A stretch of DNA of 64,000 bases from Streptomyces sp. Ru71 (lineage in GTDB: Bacteria; Actinomycetota; Actinomycetes; Streptomycetales; Streptomycetaceae), in contig NZ_PQSS01000013.1 of assembly GCF_002920535.1 (NCBI RefSeq), positions 79,975 to 143,974 on the forward strand, written 5' to 3'. Below, in pieces: positions 43,317-52,482 of the stretch. The position numbers and the translations under genes were made by a program. Position 1 is the first letter of the stretch; each line of letters begins with the position of its first letter. The notes beneath the pieces are model-generated. The model did no database searches. It worked only from the letters and a program-made list of their open reading frames with translations, and was not told the origin of the DNA.

Positions 43317-44624
43317 GTGGACACGTTCTACCTGGTCAATGCCCGGATCATCGACGGCAGCGGGGCCGACCCCGTCGAGACCGGCTGGATCCGTGTCGAG
43401 GGCCGGCGCATCACGGGCGTGGGCCGGTCCGTTGTCGACACCGGCCGTAACCAGGTCATCGACGCCGGCGGCCGCACCGTCCTGCCGGGTCTGATCGACG
43501 CCCACACCCACCTCGCGGCCACCGAGATGCTCAACCTGGTGGACACGGTCTCTCGACCCGTTCTGGCCGCGAAGACCTTCGCCAACATGCGCCAGACACT
43601 GGCTGCCGGCTTCACCACCGTGCGGGACGCCGGGTTCACGGACTACGGGTTCAAGCAGGCGGTGGAGGCCGGCCTTGTCCCGGGCCCCCGGATGTTTCTT
43701 GCGACCGGCCCCCTGAGCCAGACCGGCGGGCACAGCGACTTTCGGCCAGCGGAGGTGCAAGACCGGCAGCGGCCCAGCGACGGTCTGTACCACCCTGGTG
43801 TTGTCGTCGATGGTGTCGCACAGTGCCAATGGGGCGCCCGAGAGGTGCTGCGCCGCGGGGCGGACCAGATCAAGATCATGGCCGGGGGCGGCTGTACGTC
43901 CCCGACCGACCACGTGACCCACACGCAGTTCACCGCCGAGGAGATCGCGGCCATCGTCCAAGAGGCGCGGGCCCGGCACACCTACGTCATGGCGCACGGT
44001 TACACGCCTGAGTCGATCCGGACCTGTGTCGCGGCCGGTGTGCGCAGTATCGAGCACGCCAACCTGGTCGACGAGGAGGCCGCCGAGGCGATGGCCGTGG
44101 CCGGTACCTTCGCCGTTCCCACCATCGCTACGTTCGACCTGCTGGTTCGTGACGGGCAGGAGCAGGGCCTGACGCCCGACAGCGCCGCCCAGGCCGCGCA
44201 GGTGCTGGAGCGGGCGTACGAGGCCCTGCGCATCCTGCGGGACAAGGGCGTACGCATCGGCTCCGGCTCCGACGTCCTCGGCGCGCACCAGCCCTTCAAA
44301 GCACTGGAACTGCAGCTCAAGGCATCCGTGCTGGGCCCGCTGGACGCGATCGTGGCCGCGACGCGCACCAACGCCGAACTACTGGGGCTCGCCGACGACC
44401 TCGGCACACTCGCACCGGGGAAGATCGCCGACCTGCTCGTCGTCGACGGAAATCCCCTCGATGACATCTCGGTCCTGCAGGACAGCGGCCGCATCCACCT
44501 CGTGGTCAAGGACGGCCAGGTGGTGGTCGACCGGGTCGGCCCGTCCTCTGCCTCTTCACTCTCGTCCGTGTCGTCAACGCAGGCCTGGCGGCCGACGCTG
44601 GAACCGGAAGTTGTTGTGCCATGA
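43317..44624 (+). CDS. metal-dependent amidohydrolase (imidazolonepropionase/prolidase-like)
   Basis: A 435-residue enzyme from GTG 43317. It has the composite-domain beta strands at both ends (VNARIIDGSGADPVE; PGKIADLLVVDGNPLDDI) and the TIM-barrel metal ligands: HxH in GLIDAHTHL, Lys in DQIKIMAGGG, His in YVMAHGYT and IEHANLV, and Asp in RIGSGSDVLG. This is the layout of amidohydrolases annotated as imidazolonepropionase-like or Xaa-Pro/Xaa-Arg dipeptidases. It would cleave an amide or peptide bond and may feed the amino-acid pathway downstream. The following HATPase gene overlaps its stop. Confidence 0.83.
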   Translation: MDTFYLVNARIIDGSGADPVETGWIRVEGRRITGVGRSVVDTGRNQVIDAGGRTVLPGLIDAHTHLAATEMLNLVDTVSRPVLAAKTFANMRQTLAAGFTTVRDAGFTDYGFKQAVEAGLVPGPRMFLATGPLSQTGGHSDFRPAEVQDRQRPSDGLYHPGVVVDGVAQCQWGAREVLRRGADQIKIMAGGGCTSPTDHVTHTQFTAEEIAAIVQEARARHTYVMAHGYTPESIRTCVAAGVRSIEHANLVDEEAAEAMAVAGTFAVPTIATFDLLVRDGQEQGLTPDSAAQAAQVLERAYEALRILRDKGVRIGSGSDVLGAHQPFKALELQLKASVLGPLDAIVAATRTNAELLGLADDLGTLAPGKIADLLVVDGNPLDDISVLQDSGRIHLVVKDGQVVVDRVGPSSASSLSSVSSTQAWRPTLEPEVVVP

Positions 44625-45127
44625 CCACCGCAGTGATGCCCGCCCCGGCGCAGGGATCAACCCGTCCCGGCGTGAGCGCACGCACCCGCACCTCCCACCC
44701 CGGGGGCGGCGTCCTGCTGCAGGACGCCGCCCTCGCGGCCTGCCCGGCCGAGGCCAGGTGGCTCGGCTCGATCCGCTCGTTCGCCCGATCCGCGCTTAGC
44801 AGATGGCCGCTGTCGGCAGCCACATGCGATGCGGCGATGGCCGTCCTGGGCGAGTTCACGGCCAACGCCGTCGTGCATGGTCGTAGCGAGCTCTATCTTC
44901 TGATGATCCTGTCAGACCAGCACCTGGCGCTGTCCATTCGCGATTGCGGTGAGATCCGCCCGCCCTCTGAAGAGCCCGCCCTGGCGGACGACGAACACGG
45001 CCGCGGGCTGCTGATGGTGGACGTGCTGGCGGAGCGCTGGGAAGCCGAGAACACGGAGCTCGGCTGGTGCAGCACCGCCTGGCTGGCGGTACCGGCACCG
45101 GTTCAGCGCGACGTGGCCAAGACGTAG
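44621..45127 (+). CDS. RsbW-like HATPase_c regulatory protein
   Basis: A 168-residue protein starting in the amidohydrolase stop (ATGA). After a ~50-residue disordered start come the GHKL features: N-box VLGEFTANAVVHGRSE, a G1-like DCGEIRPPS, and G2 EHGRGLLMVDVLAERWE. These proteins bind ATP and in Streptomyces commonly act as anti-sigma factors or serine kinases. Its translational coupling to a catabolic amidohydrolase is unusual; it may be a separate regulator that shares the transcript. Confidence 0.75.
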   Translation: MTTAVMPAPAQGSTRPGVSARTRTSHPGGGVLLQDAALAACPAEARWLGSIRSFARSALSRWPLSAATCDAAMAVLGEFTANAVVHGRSELYLLMILSDQHLALSIRDCGEIRPPSEEPALADDEHGRGLLMVDVLAERWEAENTELGWCSTAWLAVPAPVQRDVAKT

Positions 45128-45323
45128 TGCACAGGCCACCGGGAGTTCTTCGTCAGATGCCCAAAGGGATGCAGGCGAACTCGGAACCGGTGCACATGTC
45201 TCCTGCCTTCCACGGCTCCTACGGTCCTTCCCACCAGCGGCGTTCCCCGCTCCTGGCCCTCCTCCCTCTTCGTTCGGGCCCGGCTCCCCCACAGCCCCAG
45301 CGCCCCCGATCCCGAGGACCGAC

Positions 45324-46748
45324 ATGAACCACATCGCACGGCTCGAACGTCTGCCTCTGAGCCGCATCCATCGCAAACTCCTGATCATCGGTGGTCTCGG
45401 ATACACCTTCGACGGTGCCGACGCCGCGATCATCGCCTTCATCCTGCCGGTCGTCGCCCACCAGTGGGCCCTGAGCGCCGGGCAGATCTCCCTACTGGCC
45501 AGCGCGCTGCTCATCGGATTCCTGTTCGGTGCCCTCACGGCCGGCGCGCTCGGCGACAAGCTGGGCCGGAAGAGGGTGATGCTTGGGTCACTCATCGTGT
45601 ACACGGGCATGACGCTGGTTGCCGCATTCAGCCCGAACTACTGGGTGCTGTTCACCTTCCGCGTGCTGGCCGGCGCCGGTATCGGGGCGGAGAGCGCGAT
45701 CATCGCTCCCTACCTGTCGGAGTTCGTGCCAGGCTGCCACCGTGGCCGGTTCATCGGCGCGGTCGCCGGCTTCTTCTCCTTTGGGTACGTTCTGTCCGCG
45801 CTGATCGGCCGGTACGTGATCTCACCGTTCGACAACGGGTGGCGGTACGCCCAGCTCATCCTGGCCGTGCCCATCCTGGCGGTGATCTGGTGGCGACGAT
45901 CCATGCCGGAGTCCCCGCGCTACCTGCTGTCCAAGGGCCGCGTGGAGGAGGCGGAGCAGGTGGTGAGCGTGCTGGAGGACGCGGTGCGCAAGGAGACCGG
46001 TGCGACCCTGCCGCCCGTTCCCGACGACACGGACACGGTGTCAGCGACCGGTCACCTCGCTCATGCCTCCATGGGGAAGAAGCTCGGCGTGCTGTGGAGC
46101 GGCCCCTTCGCCAAGCGGACCTTGGTGGCCTGGGTGATGTGGTTCTGCCTCACCTTCGCCTACTACGGCTTCTTCACGATGATGCCCAAGCTGCTGGCCG
46201 ACAGCGGCATGACCGTCGTGAAGTCCTTCAGCTTCGTGCTTTACATCTACCTCGCGCAGATCCCCGGCTACTTCAGCGCCGCGTTCCTGTCCGAGTACCT
46301 CGACCGCAAGCGGTCCATCGCCCTGTACCTGTCCGGAGCGACCCTGGCCGCCCTCGGCATGGCGCTGTCCGACTCCAGCAGCGCGATCATCGGGTTCGGC
46401 GCCGCGCTGTCGCTGTTCATGAACGGTGTCTACGCCCTGCTCTACACGTACACTCCCGAGACCTATCCCACCGAGATACGCGCCACCGGTCAGGGGACCG
46501 CTTCGGCCTTCGGCCGCATCGGCGGCATCATCGCCCCGTTCGCCTTCACCGCCGCGGCGGCGCAGGGCGGGCTGAACGCCGTCTTCGGCGTCACATCGGT
46601 CGTCCTGCTGGCGGGTGCCTTGACCGTCCTGTCACTGGGGCTCGCCACCAAGGGGCGCACACTTGAGGATCTCAGCGCGGAGCGCCGGGGCCGCACCACG
46701 GACCCGGACCGTGCGGCCGCCCCGCTGGAGAGCCCGGCATCGCCCTGA
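45324..46748 (+). CDS. MFS transporter
   Basis: A 474-residue protein with twelve hydrophobic helices. The MFS motif A between helices 2 and 3 is GALGDKLGRKRVM, and a second copy-like SEYLDRKRSI lies between helices 8 and 9. RGRFIGAVAGFF and SPRYLLSKGRVEEAEQVV resemble the sugar-porter/aromatic-acid symporter branch. The Asp in GGLGYTFDGADAAII (helix 1) is typical of proton-coupled acid transporters such as BenK/PcaK relatives. It probably imports the substrate of this island. A GntR/FCD regulator gene follows. Confidence 0.8.
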   Translation: MNHIARLERLPLSRIHRKLLIIGGLGYTFDGADAAIIAFILPVVAHQWALSAGQISLLASALLIGFLFGALTAGALGDKLGRKRVMLGSLIVYTGMTLVAAFSPNYWVLFTFRVLAGAGIGAESAIIAPYLSEFVPGCHRGRFIGAVAGFFSFGYVLSALIGRYVISPFDNGWRYAQLILAVPILAVIWWRRSMPESPRYLLSKGRVEEAEQVVSVLEDAVRKETGATLPPVPDDTDTVSATGHLAHASMGKKLGVLWSGPFAKRTLVAWVMWFCLTFAYYGFFTMMPKLLADSGMTVVKSFSFVLYIYLAQIPGYFSAAFLSEYLDRKRSIALYLSGATLAALGMALSDSSSAIIGFGAALSLFMNGVYALLYTYTPETYPTEIRATGQGTASAFGRIGGIIAPFAFTAAAAQGGLNAVFGVTSVVLLAGALTVLSLGLATKGRTLEDLSAERRGRTTDPDRAAAPLESPASP

Positions 46749-46833
46749 CCTGCGGTCGCCCGATGCGCCCCGGCATGCCTCCAGCCTGGGCGCATCGCGC
46801 ATGTCCCGGACCCGCCGACAGGCCTCCAGTCGG

Positions 46834-46850
46834 TGTCAGACTGTGTGACA
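46834..46850 (+). promoter_or_regulatory. GntR/FCD-type operator candidate
   Basis: TGTCA and TGACA with a 7-base spacer form an inverted repeat 36 bases before the GTG of the GntR/FCD gene, a usual place for autoregulation by this family. Confidence 0.45.
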
Positions 46851-46886
46851 ATTCGTCCATCACTGTAATGAGTGAGGGGATGTGCC

Positions 46887-47525
46887 GTGCTGCAACGCGT
46901 CACAGCTGTGCAGGCGCTGACTGAGGAACTGCGGCGGCAGATCCTCAACGGCGACCTGCCACCGGGCTCGAAACTGCCGGAGGTGGAGCTGGCCGAGCGG
47001 TTCAAGGTGGCGCGTCCCACTGTGCGCACGGCGGTGCAGCATCTGGTCGAGCGCGGCGTTCTGCGTCGTGACACCGGCCGCTCGGCCGTGGTGCCGGAGC
47101 TGAGCCGCACGGACGTGCGCGACGTGTACTTCGCGCGGGAAGCCGTCGAACTGCACGTGGTCGGCCATCTGTGCGCACGCGACGGGACACCGGCACGCCT
47201 GAAGCCGGTGCGGCAGGCGATGGACCGTATGCGGGATCTGCCCGATGGCGCCCCCTGGAAGGAGGTGGCCGAGGCCGATCTTGCCTTTCACGCCGCGCTG
47301 GTCGAGGCAGCCGGCAGCACGCGGCTGGGTCGGCTCTTCCACGGCCTGATGGAGGAGATGCGGATGTGCCTGGTCCAGTTGGAGGCTCACTACCCACGCC
47401 GCGCCGATCTGATCGATGAGCACGAGCACCTCCTGGACGCCCTGGAGGCGGGCGACGCCCCTGTGGCCCGGGAGCGGATGCGGGCCCACCTGGACAGCGC
47501 AGTCACGGCGCTCACCGGCGACTGA
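46887..47525 (+). CDS. GntR family regulator, FCD subfamily
   Basis: A 212-residue repressor. GTG 46887 follows GAGGGGA by 7 bases; an earlier GTG at 46872 overlaps that site. Winged-helix N-terminus: LRRQILNGDLPPGSKLPEVE, then LAERFKVARPTVRTAVQHLV. The all-helical FCD ligand domain has metal ligands Asp/His in DLAFHAALVEAAGS, His in DEHEHLLDAL and His in RAHLDSAVTA. FCD regulators sense carboxylates or amino acids. Its ligand domain is similar to that of the regulator at 58106, so the two are paralogues at either end of the transport/catabolic block. Confidence 0.85.
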   Translation: MLQRVTAVQALTEELRRQILNGDLPPGSKLPEVELAERFKVARPTVRTAVQHLVERGVLRRDTGRSAVVPELSRTDVRDVYFAREAVELHVVGHLCARDGTPARLKPVRQAMDRMRDLPDGAPWKEVAEADLAFHAALVEAAGSTRLGRLFHGLMEEMRMCLVQLEAHYPRRADLIDEHEHLLDALEAGDAPVARERMRAHLDSAVTALTGD

Positions 47526-47564
47526 CCGCCGACCCCGTCAAGGGCGGGCGGCCGCTCGCACCTG

Positions 47565-48937
47565 CTAGCGAACAGCGACGGCCTTGTGGCGCCATCGCAC
47601 GATCAGGTACGTCGCGAGGATGGCCGCCAAGCTCAGCACGCTCAGGTACAGCTGCGAGCGTGCGTCCGGGACCAAGAGCATCGAACTCACCACGCCCACA
47701 ATGGCCACGAGAGTCATCCAGCTCAGATACGGGTAGCCCCACATTCGCAGCTTGAGCCGCTCAGGCGCCTCCGACTCCAGCTGTCGGCGCATCCTCAGCT
47801 GCGACCCAGCGATGATCGCATAGATGAACAGGCCCACGGCCTTTACCGAGTTGATGATGAAGTCGAAGATGATGTCCGGGGCGACGTAACTCATGGCCAC
47901 GGCGACATAGCCGGCAGAGGTGCAGGCCAAGATGGCCTCCAGGGAGTGCCCTTCCGGTTGCGTTCAGCGACCCAGCGGGGCGCCCACCTGTTGCGCTGCA
48001 GCGCAAAGAGCATCCGGGATGCGGTGTACAGCCCGGAGTTGAGGACCGACAGCACCGTGGTGAGGACGACCAGGTTGACGACTGTCGCCGCACCAGGGAT
48101 GCCCAGCCTGCCGAAGGCGGCGGCGTAAGGGCTGGTCCGGGTCGGGACCTGGTCCCACTGCGTGATCATCACCAGCAGGGTCACCGAGCCGACGTAGAAG
48201 GTGATCACGCGCCATACGGTCGCGGACGGCGCCTTGACCACCGACTTCACCGGGTCGGCTGACTCAGCCGCGGCGATCGTGACGATCTCCGTGCCGACGT
48301 AGGCGAAGATCACCAGCACAATGCCGTGCAGGACCGAGAAGACTCCGTTGGGAGCAAAACCGTCCAGCGCCGCATTGCCCACGGACAAGGTGGCACCTGG
48401 CCACAGGCCCAGCGCGAAGAGGGTGCCGGTGGCCAGGAAGACTACGATCGTGACGACCTTGATGGAGGACAGCCAGAACTCGGTCTCGCCGAAGGCACGG
48501 GTGGACACGAGGTTCGACGCGGTGAGCAGCGTCATCAGCACCAGCGAGAAGACCCATTGCGCTACGCCGGGTATCCACAGCATCAGCAGTTTGGCGTCGG
48601 CTACCGCTTCGAAGGCCACGACGCCGATCCAGAAGTACCAGTAGAGCCAGCCGATCGTGTAGCCGGCCCAGCCCCCCAGCGCGGTACGCGCGTACTCCAT
48701 GAACGATCCGAGCGTCGGCTGCGCGGTCGCCATCTCGCCCAGCATCCGCATGACGAGGACGACCAGGAGACCGCCGAGGGCGTAGGAGAGGACGGCGGCC
48801 GGGCCCACGGTGTGGATGACCGATCCGCTGCCGACGAAGAGGCTGGCGCCGACGATCCCGCCGAGGGCGATCATCCGTACATGACGCTGCTTAAGGTGCC
48901 CCTGCGTGTCTGGGTTGGTGCTGCTCGCAGGTGACAC
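47565..48937 (-). pseudogene. frameshifted APC amino-acid permease (GabP/ProY type)
   Basis: From about GTG 48937 a frame encodes most of a 12-helix permease: RMIALGGIVGASLFVGSGSV, LGEMATAQPTLGSFMEYART and VGTEIVTIAAAESADPVKSV. At ~47936, after KGTPW, one base is missing compared with the expected GTPWRAILACTSAGY, and the last two to three helices continue in another frame (DFIINSVKAVGLFIYAIIAG) to a stop at 47565. Restoring one G would give a full-length ~455-residue protein. It is a close relative of the intact permease just upstream on the same strand, so it is a tandem duplicate that lost function, unless this is a sequencing error. Confidence 0.75.
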
Positions 48938-48999
48938 CGGGGGAAAGCTGCACTGTGTGGTCCTTCCGAGTGCCTTGGGTGTCGAGGAGCAGCTGCCGG

Positions 49000-50397
49000 T
49001 CAGTGGACCGGCTCCTCCTGCGGGTCGGCCGACTGGGCGTGCCGGGAAGCCGCGACTGCATGCCGCTTCTGCCGGGCCCACGCACACACCAGCACCACCA
49101 GCGCGACGCCGACCGACCACAGCAGCTGGGGCCGGGCCGCCGTGTCGAACAGCATGGTGACCAGGACGGCCAGGATGCCGACGATGGCGACCCACGTCAG
49201 GACGGGGAACCCCCACATGCGCAGTACGAGCCGCTCGGGAGCCTCCTGTTCGAAGCGACGGCGCAGCCGCAGCTGCGAAACGGCCACCACTAGCCAGACG
49301 AACAGGGCCACCGCGCCGGAGGAGTTGAGCAGAAGCGTGAAGGCGAGGTCGGGGGAGTAGTAGTTGAGGCCGACAGCGAGGAAACTGAAGGCGACGGAGG
49401 CCCAGATCGCGCGGCGTGGGACGCCACGGGAGGTCACCTGAGTCCACGAGCGCGGCGCGTCGCCGCGTTCGGCGAGCGAGAAGGCCATCCGGGACGCGGT
49501 GTATACACCGGAGTTGAGACAGGACAGCACTGCGGTCAGCACGATGAAGTCCATGACGGGAGCGGCACCCGGGATGCCGATGTGCTGAAGAACGGCCACA
49601 TACGGACTCGTTCCCGTCTTGCTGCTGTCCCAGGGCAGCAGGGTGACGACGACGGCGATCGAGCCGAGGTAGAACACCAGGGTGCGCCAGATGACGCTGG
49701 CGATGGCCTTGGCGACGGCACGACCTGGATCCTTCGACTCCGCGGCGGCGATGGTGACGATCTCGCTGCCCATGAAAGCGAAGACGACCGTCAGCATGCC
49801 GGTCACGACCGCTCCGCCGCCGTGCGGGAAGAACCCGCCGTGGCCGGTGAGGTTGGCCATGCCGACGGCTTCGGTGCCGGGCAGCAGACCGAAGATGGCC
49901 AGGCCGCCCAGGGCGATGAAGACCACGATGGCGCCGACCTTTATGGCCGAGAACCAGAACTCGAACTCCCCGTACGAGCCGACGGAGTAGAGATTGGTTC
50001 CAGTGAGCACGGCCATGACCGCCAGCGCGACGAGCCAGGCAGGCACCTCGGGTATCCAGTTGTGCACGATCGCCGCGCCGGCGGTCGCCTCGACGGCGAG
50101 AACCACCACCCAGAACCACCAGTACAGCCAGCCGATGGTGAAGCCGGCCCAGCGGCCCAGGGCCCTGTCGGCGTAGGACGAGAAGGAACCTGTCGCCGGG
50201 GAGGCCGCGGACATCTCGCCGAGCATGCGCATCACCAGCACGACCAGGATCCCGGCTAGCGCGTAGGACAGGAGGATGGCGGGACCGGTCGCCCGGATGC
50301 CGGCGCCCGATCCCACGAACAAGCCGGCGCCGATCACCCCGCCGATGGCGATCATGCTCAGGTGGCGGCCTTTGAGCCCGGTCTGCAGTTGCTGCAT
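49000..50397 (-). CDS. APC-family amino-acid permease
   Basis: A 465-residue, 12-helix transporter. ATG 50397 follows AAAGGGA. The consensus start of helix 1 is SMIAIGGVIGAGLFVGSG, the substrate-binding unwound region, followed by LGEMSAASPATGSFSSYADR and MGSEIVTIAAAESKDPGRAV (helix 6 region). This is the amino-acid transporter branch that includes GabP, AnsP and ProY. It probably brings an amino acid or GABA-like compound to the aminotransferases encoded to the right. A tandem duplicate downstream is frameshifted. Confidence 0.85.
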   Translation of the reverse strand: MQQLQTGLKGRHLSMIAIGGVIGAGLFVGSGAGIRATGPAILLSYALAGILVVLVMRMLGEMSAASPATGSFSSYADRALGRWAGFTIGWLYWWFWVVVLAVEATAGAAIVHNWIPEVPAWLVALAVMAVLTGTNLYSVGSYGEFEFWFSAIKVGAIVVFIALGGLAIFGLLPGTEAVGMANLTGHGGFFPHGGGAVVTGMLTVVFAFMGSEIVTIAAAESKDPGRAVAKAIASVIWRTLVFYLGSIAVVVTLLPWDSSKTGTSPYVAVLQHIGIPGAAPVMDFIVLTAVLSCLNSGVYTASRMAFSLAERGDAPRSWTQVTSRGVPRRAIWASVAFSFLAVGLNYYSPDLAFTLLLNSSGAVALFVWLVVAVSQLRLRRRFEQEAPERLVLRMWGFPVLTWVAIVGILAVLVTMLFDTAARPQLLWSVGVALVVLVCAWARQKRHAVAASRHAQSADPQEEPVH

Positions 50398-50463
50398 AAG
50401 TGATCCCTTTCGAGGCGTTGCTGACCATGTCAGCGGGTGAGCAGGACGCAAGCCCGCAGGAGG

Positions 50464-51414
50464 TCAGGGCGAAAGCCCGCCGTCCCGTTGTGGCCGCATC
50501 ATGAGAGCAAGTCCGAACAGGACCAGCACGATCCCGAGCCAGCGCAGGACCGACAGGCTTTGGTTCAGCCACACCGCGGCCAGCACGGCGGCGGTGGCAG
50601 GCTCCAGCAATGAGATGGTGACCGCGGTGGGGGAACCGAGCCGGCTGACACCGTGGGCGAACAGGGCGTAGGCGACGGCGGTGGTGAACACGCCGAGGTA
50701 CACCACGCCGGCCAGACGCCCGGGGTCTGCGGCCGCCCAGGGCACGGCGCCGGGCAGCCACGGCGTGAGGGTCAGCGCTGCTCCGCCGAAGATGGCCGCC
50801 ACCGCGGTGGCGGGCCCGTGCCGACGGGCGACGGCCTGGATGGTGTCGGCCTGCGCGGCATACAGGGCGGCCGCCAGCGCCGCGAATGCGGTGCCCTGCA
50901 GGCTGAAGGCGAGGGCGCCGCCGGGTAGCGACACCAGCGCGATGCCGGTGACGGCCACGGCGGTGGCGACGGCCCATGTGCGGCTGACGGGCCGCCGCGT
51001 CACGAACCGGGCGGTGAGGCCCGCCAGGATCGGGGCGCCTCCGATAGCGATCACCGTGCTGGTGGCCACACCCGACAGTTCGACAGCATGGAAGTAACAC
51101 ACGGAGAAGCCGGACACGGCCACGGAACCGAGGGCAACCGCCATCAACTCCCGCCGCTTCCAGGGAATATCAGGTGAGCGTCGCCACCGGGCCAGCAGGT
51201 ATAGGGCTGCGGCGCCGATGAGGAGACGCAGCTCCGCCATGTGCAGCAGGTGTCCGGCCGGGAAGAGGGCCGCCACCGGTCCGAGGGTGCCCCAGATGAC
51301 GGCACCCCCAGCGGTGGCGGCCGCAGCTCGGCCGGTGTGCGGGTGCTGCCCTGAGGGCGGAAAGGACGAGGCGCCGGATGCGACGGTGTCGGGCGAGCGG
51401 GCAGGGGGCGGCAT
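50464..51414 (-). CDS. EamA/DMT-family transporter
   Basis: A 316-residue membrane protein; ATG 51414 follows GGAG by 7 bases. It has ten hydrophobic segments in two EamA repeats: AAATAGGAVIWGTLGPVAAL begins the first, and ALAAALYAAQADTIQAVARR begins the second. SRLGSPTAVTISLLEPATAA matches the conserved repeat end. DMT transporters of this kind export amino acids or metabolites. It is divergent from the HAD-led operon, from which it is separated by 301 bases. Confidence 0.82.
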   Translation of the reverse strand: MPPPARSPDTVASGASSFPPSGQHPHTGRAAAATAGGAVIWGTLGPVAALFPAGHLLHMAELRLLIGAAALYLLARWRRSPDIPWKRRELMAVALGSVAVSGFSVCYFHAVELSGVATSTVIAIGGAPILAGLTARFVTRRPVSRTWAVATAVAVTGIALVSLPGGALAFSLQGTAFAALAAALYAAQADTIQAVARRHGPATAVAAIFGGAALTLTPWLPGAVPWAAADPGRLAGVVYLGVFTTAVAYALFAHGVSRLGSPTAVTISLLEPATAAVLAAVWLNQSLSVLRWLGIVLVLFGLALMMRPQRDGGLSP

Positions 51415-51715
51415 CGAAGGTCTCCGACAGGTTCGGGACGGGGGTAAGGAAGGAGGGGGAGGCGGCTTCGGGGAGCCGCTGGTGCCGAGGACCGTAGAGC
51501 GCCCGCGTGACGGCGAACCATGTGCATCTGTTGAAAGAAGGTGCCGCGTTCTCTGGACCCCTGTCGAAAGACGCGCGGCGCGAAATCGTAGACGATCCGA
51601 CTGTTGGCGCTGCTGGTGCTCGCGGTTCACCCCGGGGACACCGCCCGCCTCCTCTGACAGAGACCGACATAGCCCCCTGAGACACCCCGCATTTCTGAGA
51701 ACCTGGAGAACATCA
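51415..51715. other. 301-bp divergent promoter region
   Basis: No gene. CTCTGACAGAG (51652-51662) is a perfect palindrome around a central A, 54 bases before the HAD gene start; its TGACAG half resembles the candidate operator at 46834, so a GntR/FCD protein may act here. Confidence 0.4.
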
Positions 51716-52393
51716 ATGAGCGAGAAGCGTTGGGTCACCTTCGACTGTTTCGGAACCCTCGTGGACTGGCGCCACGGCATCGCCACCGGTATCGAACTGG
51801 TCGCGCCCGGCAGGGGCTGGGAGCTGCTGGACGTCTACAACCGCCACGAGCCGCAGGTGCAGCGCGAGCACCCCGGCATGTACTACAGCGACGTCTTGGC
51901 GGAGTCCCTCAAGCGCACGGCCGCCGAGGTGAAGCTCGACCTGGTGGAAGAGGACTTCCGGGCCGTGACGGCCGGCTTCCCGTTCTGGCGGGTCTTCCCC
52001 GACACGCGGCAGGCCCTGCGCGAGCTGCAGGAGTCCGGCTGGAACCTCGCCCTACTCACCAACTGCGACCGCGTCCTCATCGGCGAGACCCAGCGCCGTC
52101 TGCAGATCCAGTTCGACGCGATCGTCACCGCCGAGGACTCCGGCGCGTACAAGCCGGCCCACAACCACTTCGAGTACTTCGAGAAGTCCCTCGGCGTCAC
52201 CCGTGACCGATGGGTGCATGTGGCGCAGAGCTACTTCCACGACATGATCCCGGCGAGCGAGCTCGACATCACCCGCGTGTGGATCAACCGGCTGAACGAG
52301 AGCGACGACCCTTCGATCGTGCACGCGGTGCGCCACGACCTGACCGACCTGGCGGCCACCGTCAACGAGGTCCACCAGAAGTTCAACGGCTGA
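51716..52393 (+). CDS. HAD-superfamily hydrolase, haloacid dehalogenase type II-like
   Basis: A 225-residue enzyme from ATG 51716 (GGAGAA upstream). Motif I is VTFDCFGTLVDW (nucleophile Asp), motif II is LALLTNCDR, the motif III Lys is in SGAYKPAHNHFEYF, and the motif IV region is HVAQSYFHDMIPA. The insert between motifs I and II has the helical cap of type II 2-haloacid dehalogenases. Most family members annotated this way act on unknown phosphate esters, so dehalogenation is only possible. It starts the operon that continues with the aminotransferase and the FAD/Fe-S enzyme; a dehalogenase giving a 2-hydroxyacid would fit the latter. Confidence 0.78.
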   Translation: MSEKRWVTFDCFGTLVDWRHGIATGIELVAPGRGWELLDVYNRHEPQVQREHPGMYYSDVLAESLKRTAAEVKLDLVEEDFRAVTAGFPFWRVFPDTRQALRELQESGWNLALLTNCDRVLIGETQRRLQIQFDAIVTAEDSGAYKPAHNHFEYFEKSLGVTRDRWVHVAQSYFHDMIPASELDITRVWINRLNESDDPSIVHAVRHDLTDLAATVNEVHQKFNG

Positions 52394-52482
52394 CCCCCGC
52401 CCTCGATCCGTGCCGGGCACCGTTTCGCGTGTCCCCGGTGCCCGGCACGTCCCACAGCCCACCCCGTCCAAGGAGTCCGCGC

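Noticed and set aside
47891..51100. A 1069-codon minus-strand frame spanning both permeases
   Set aside because: Only its last third codes for a protein (the frameshifted permease); the remainder is out of frame with the intact permease and the EamA gene.
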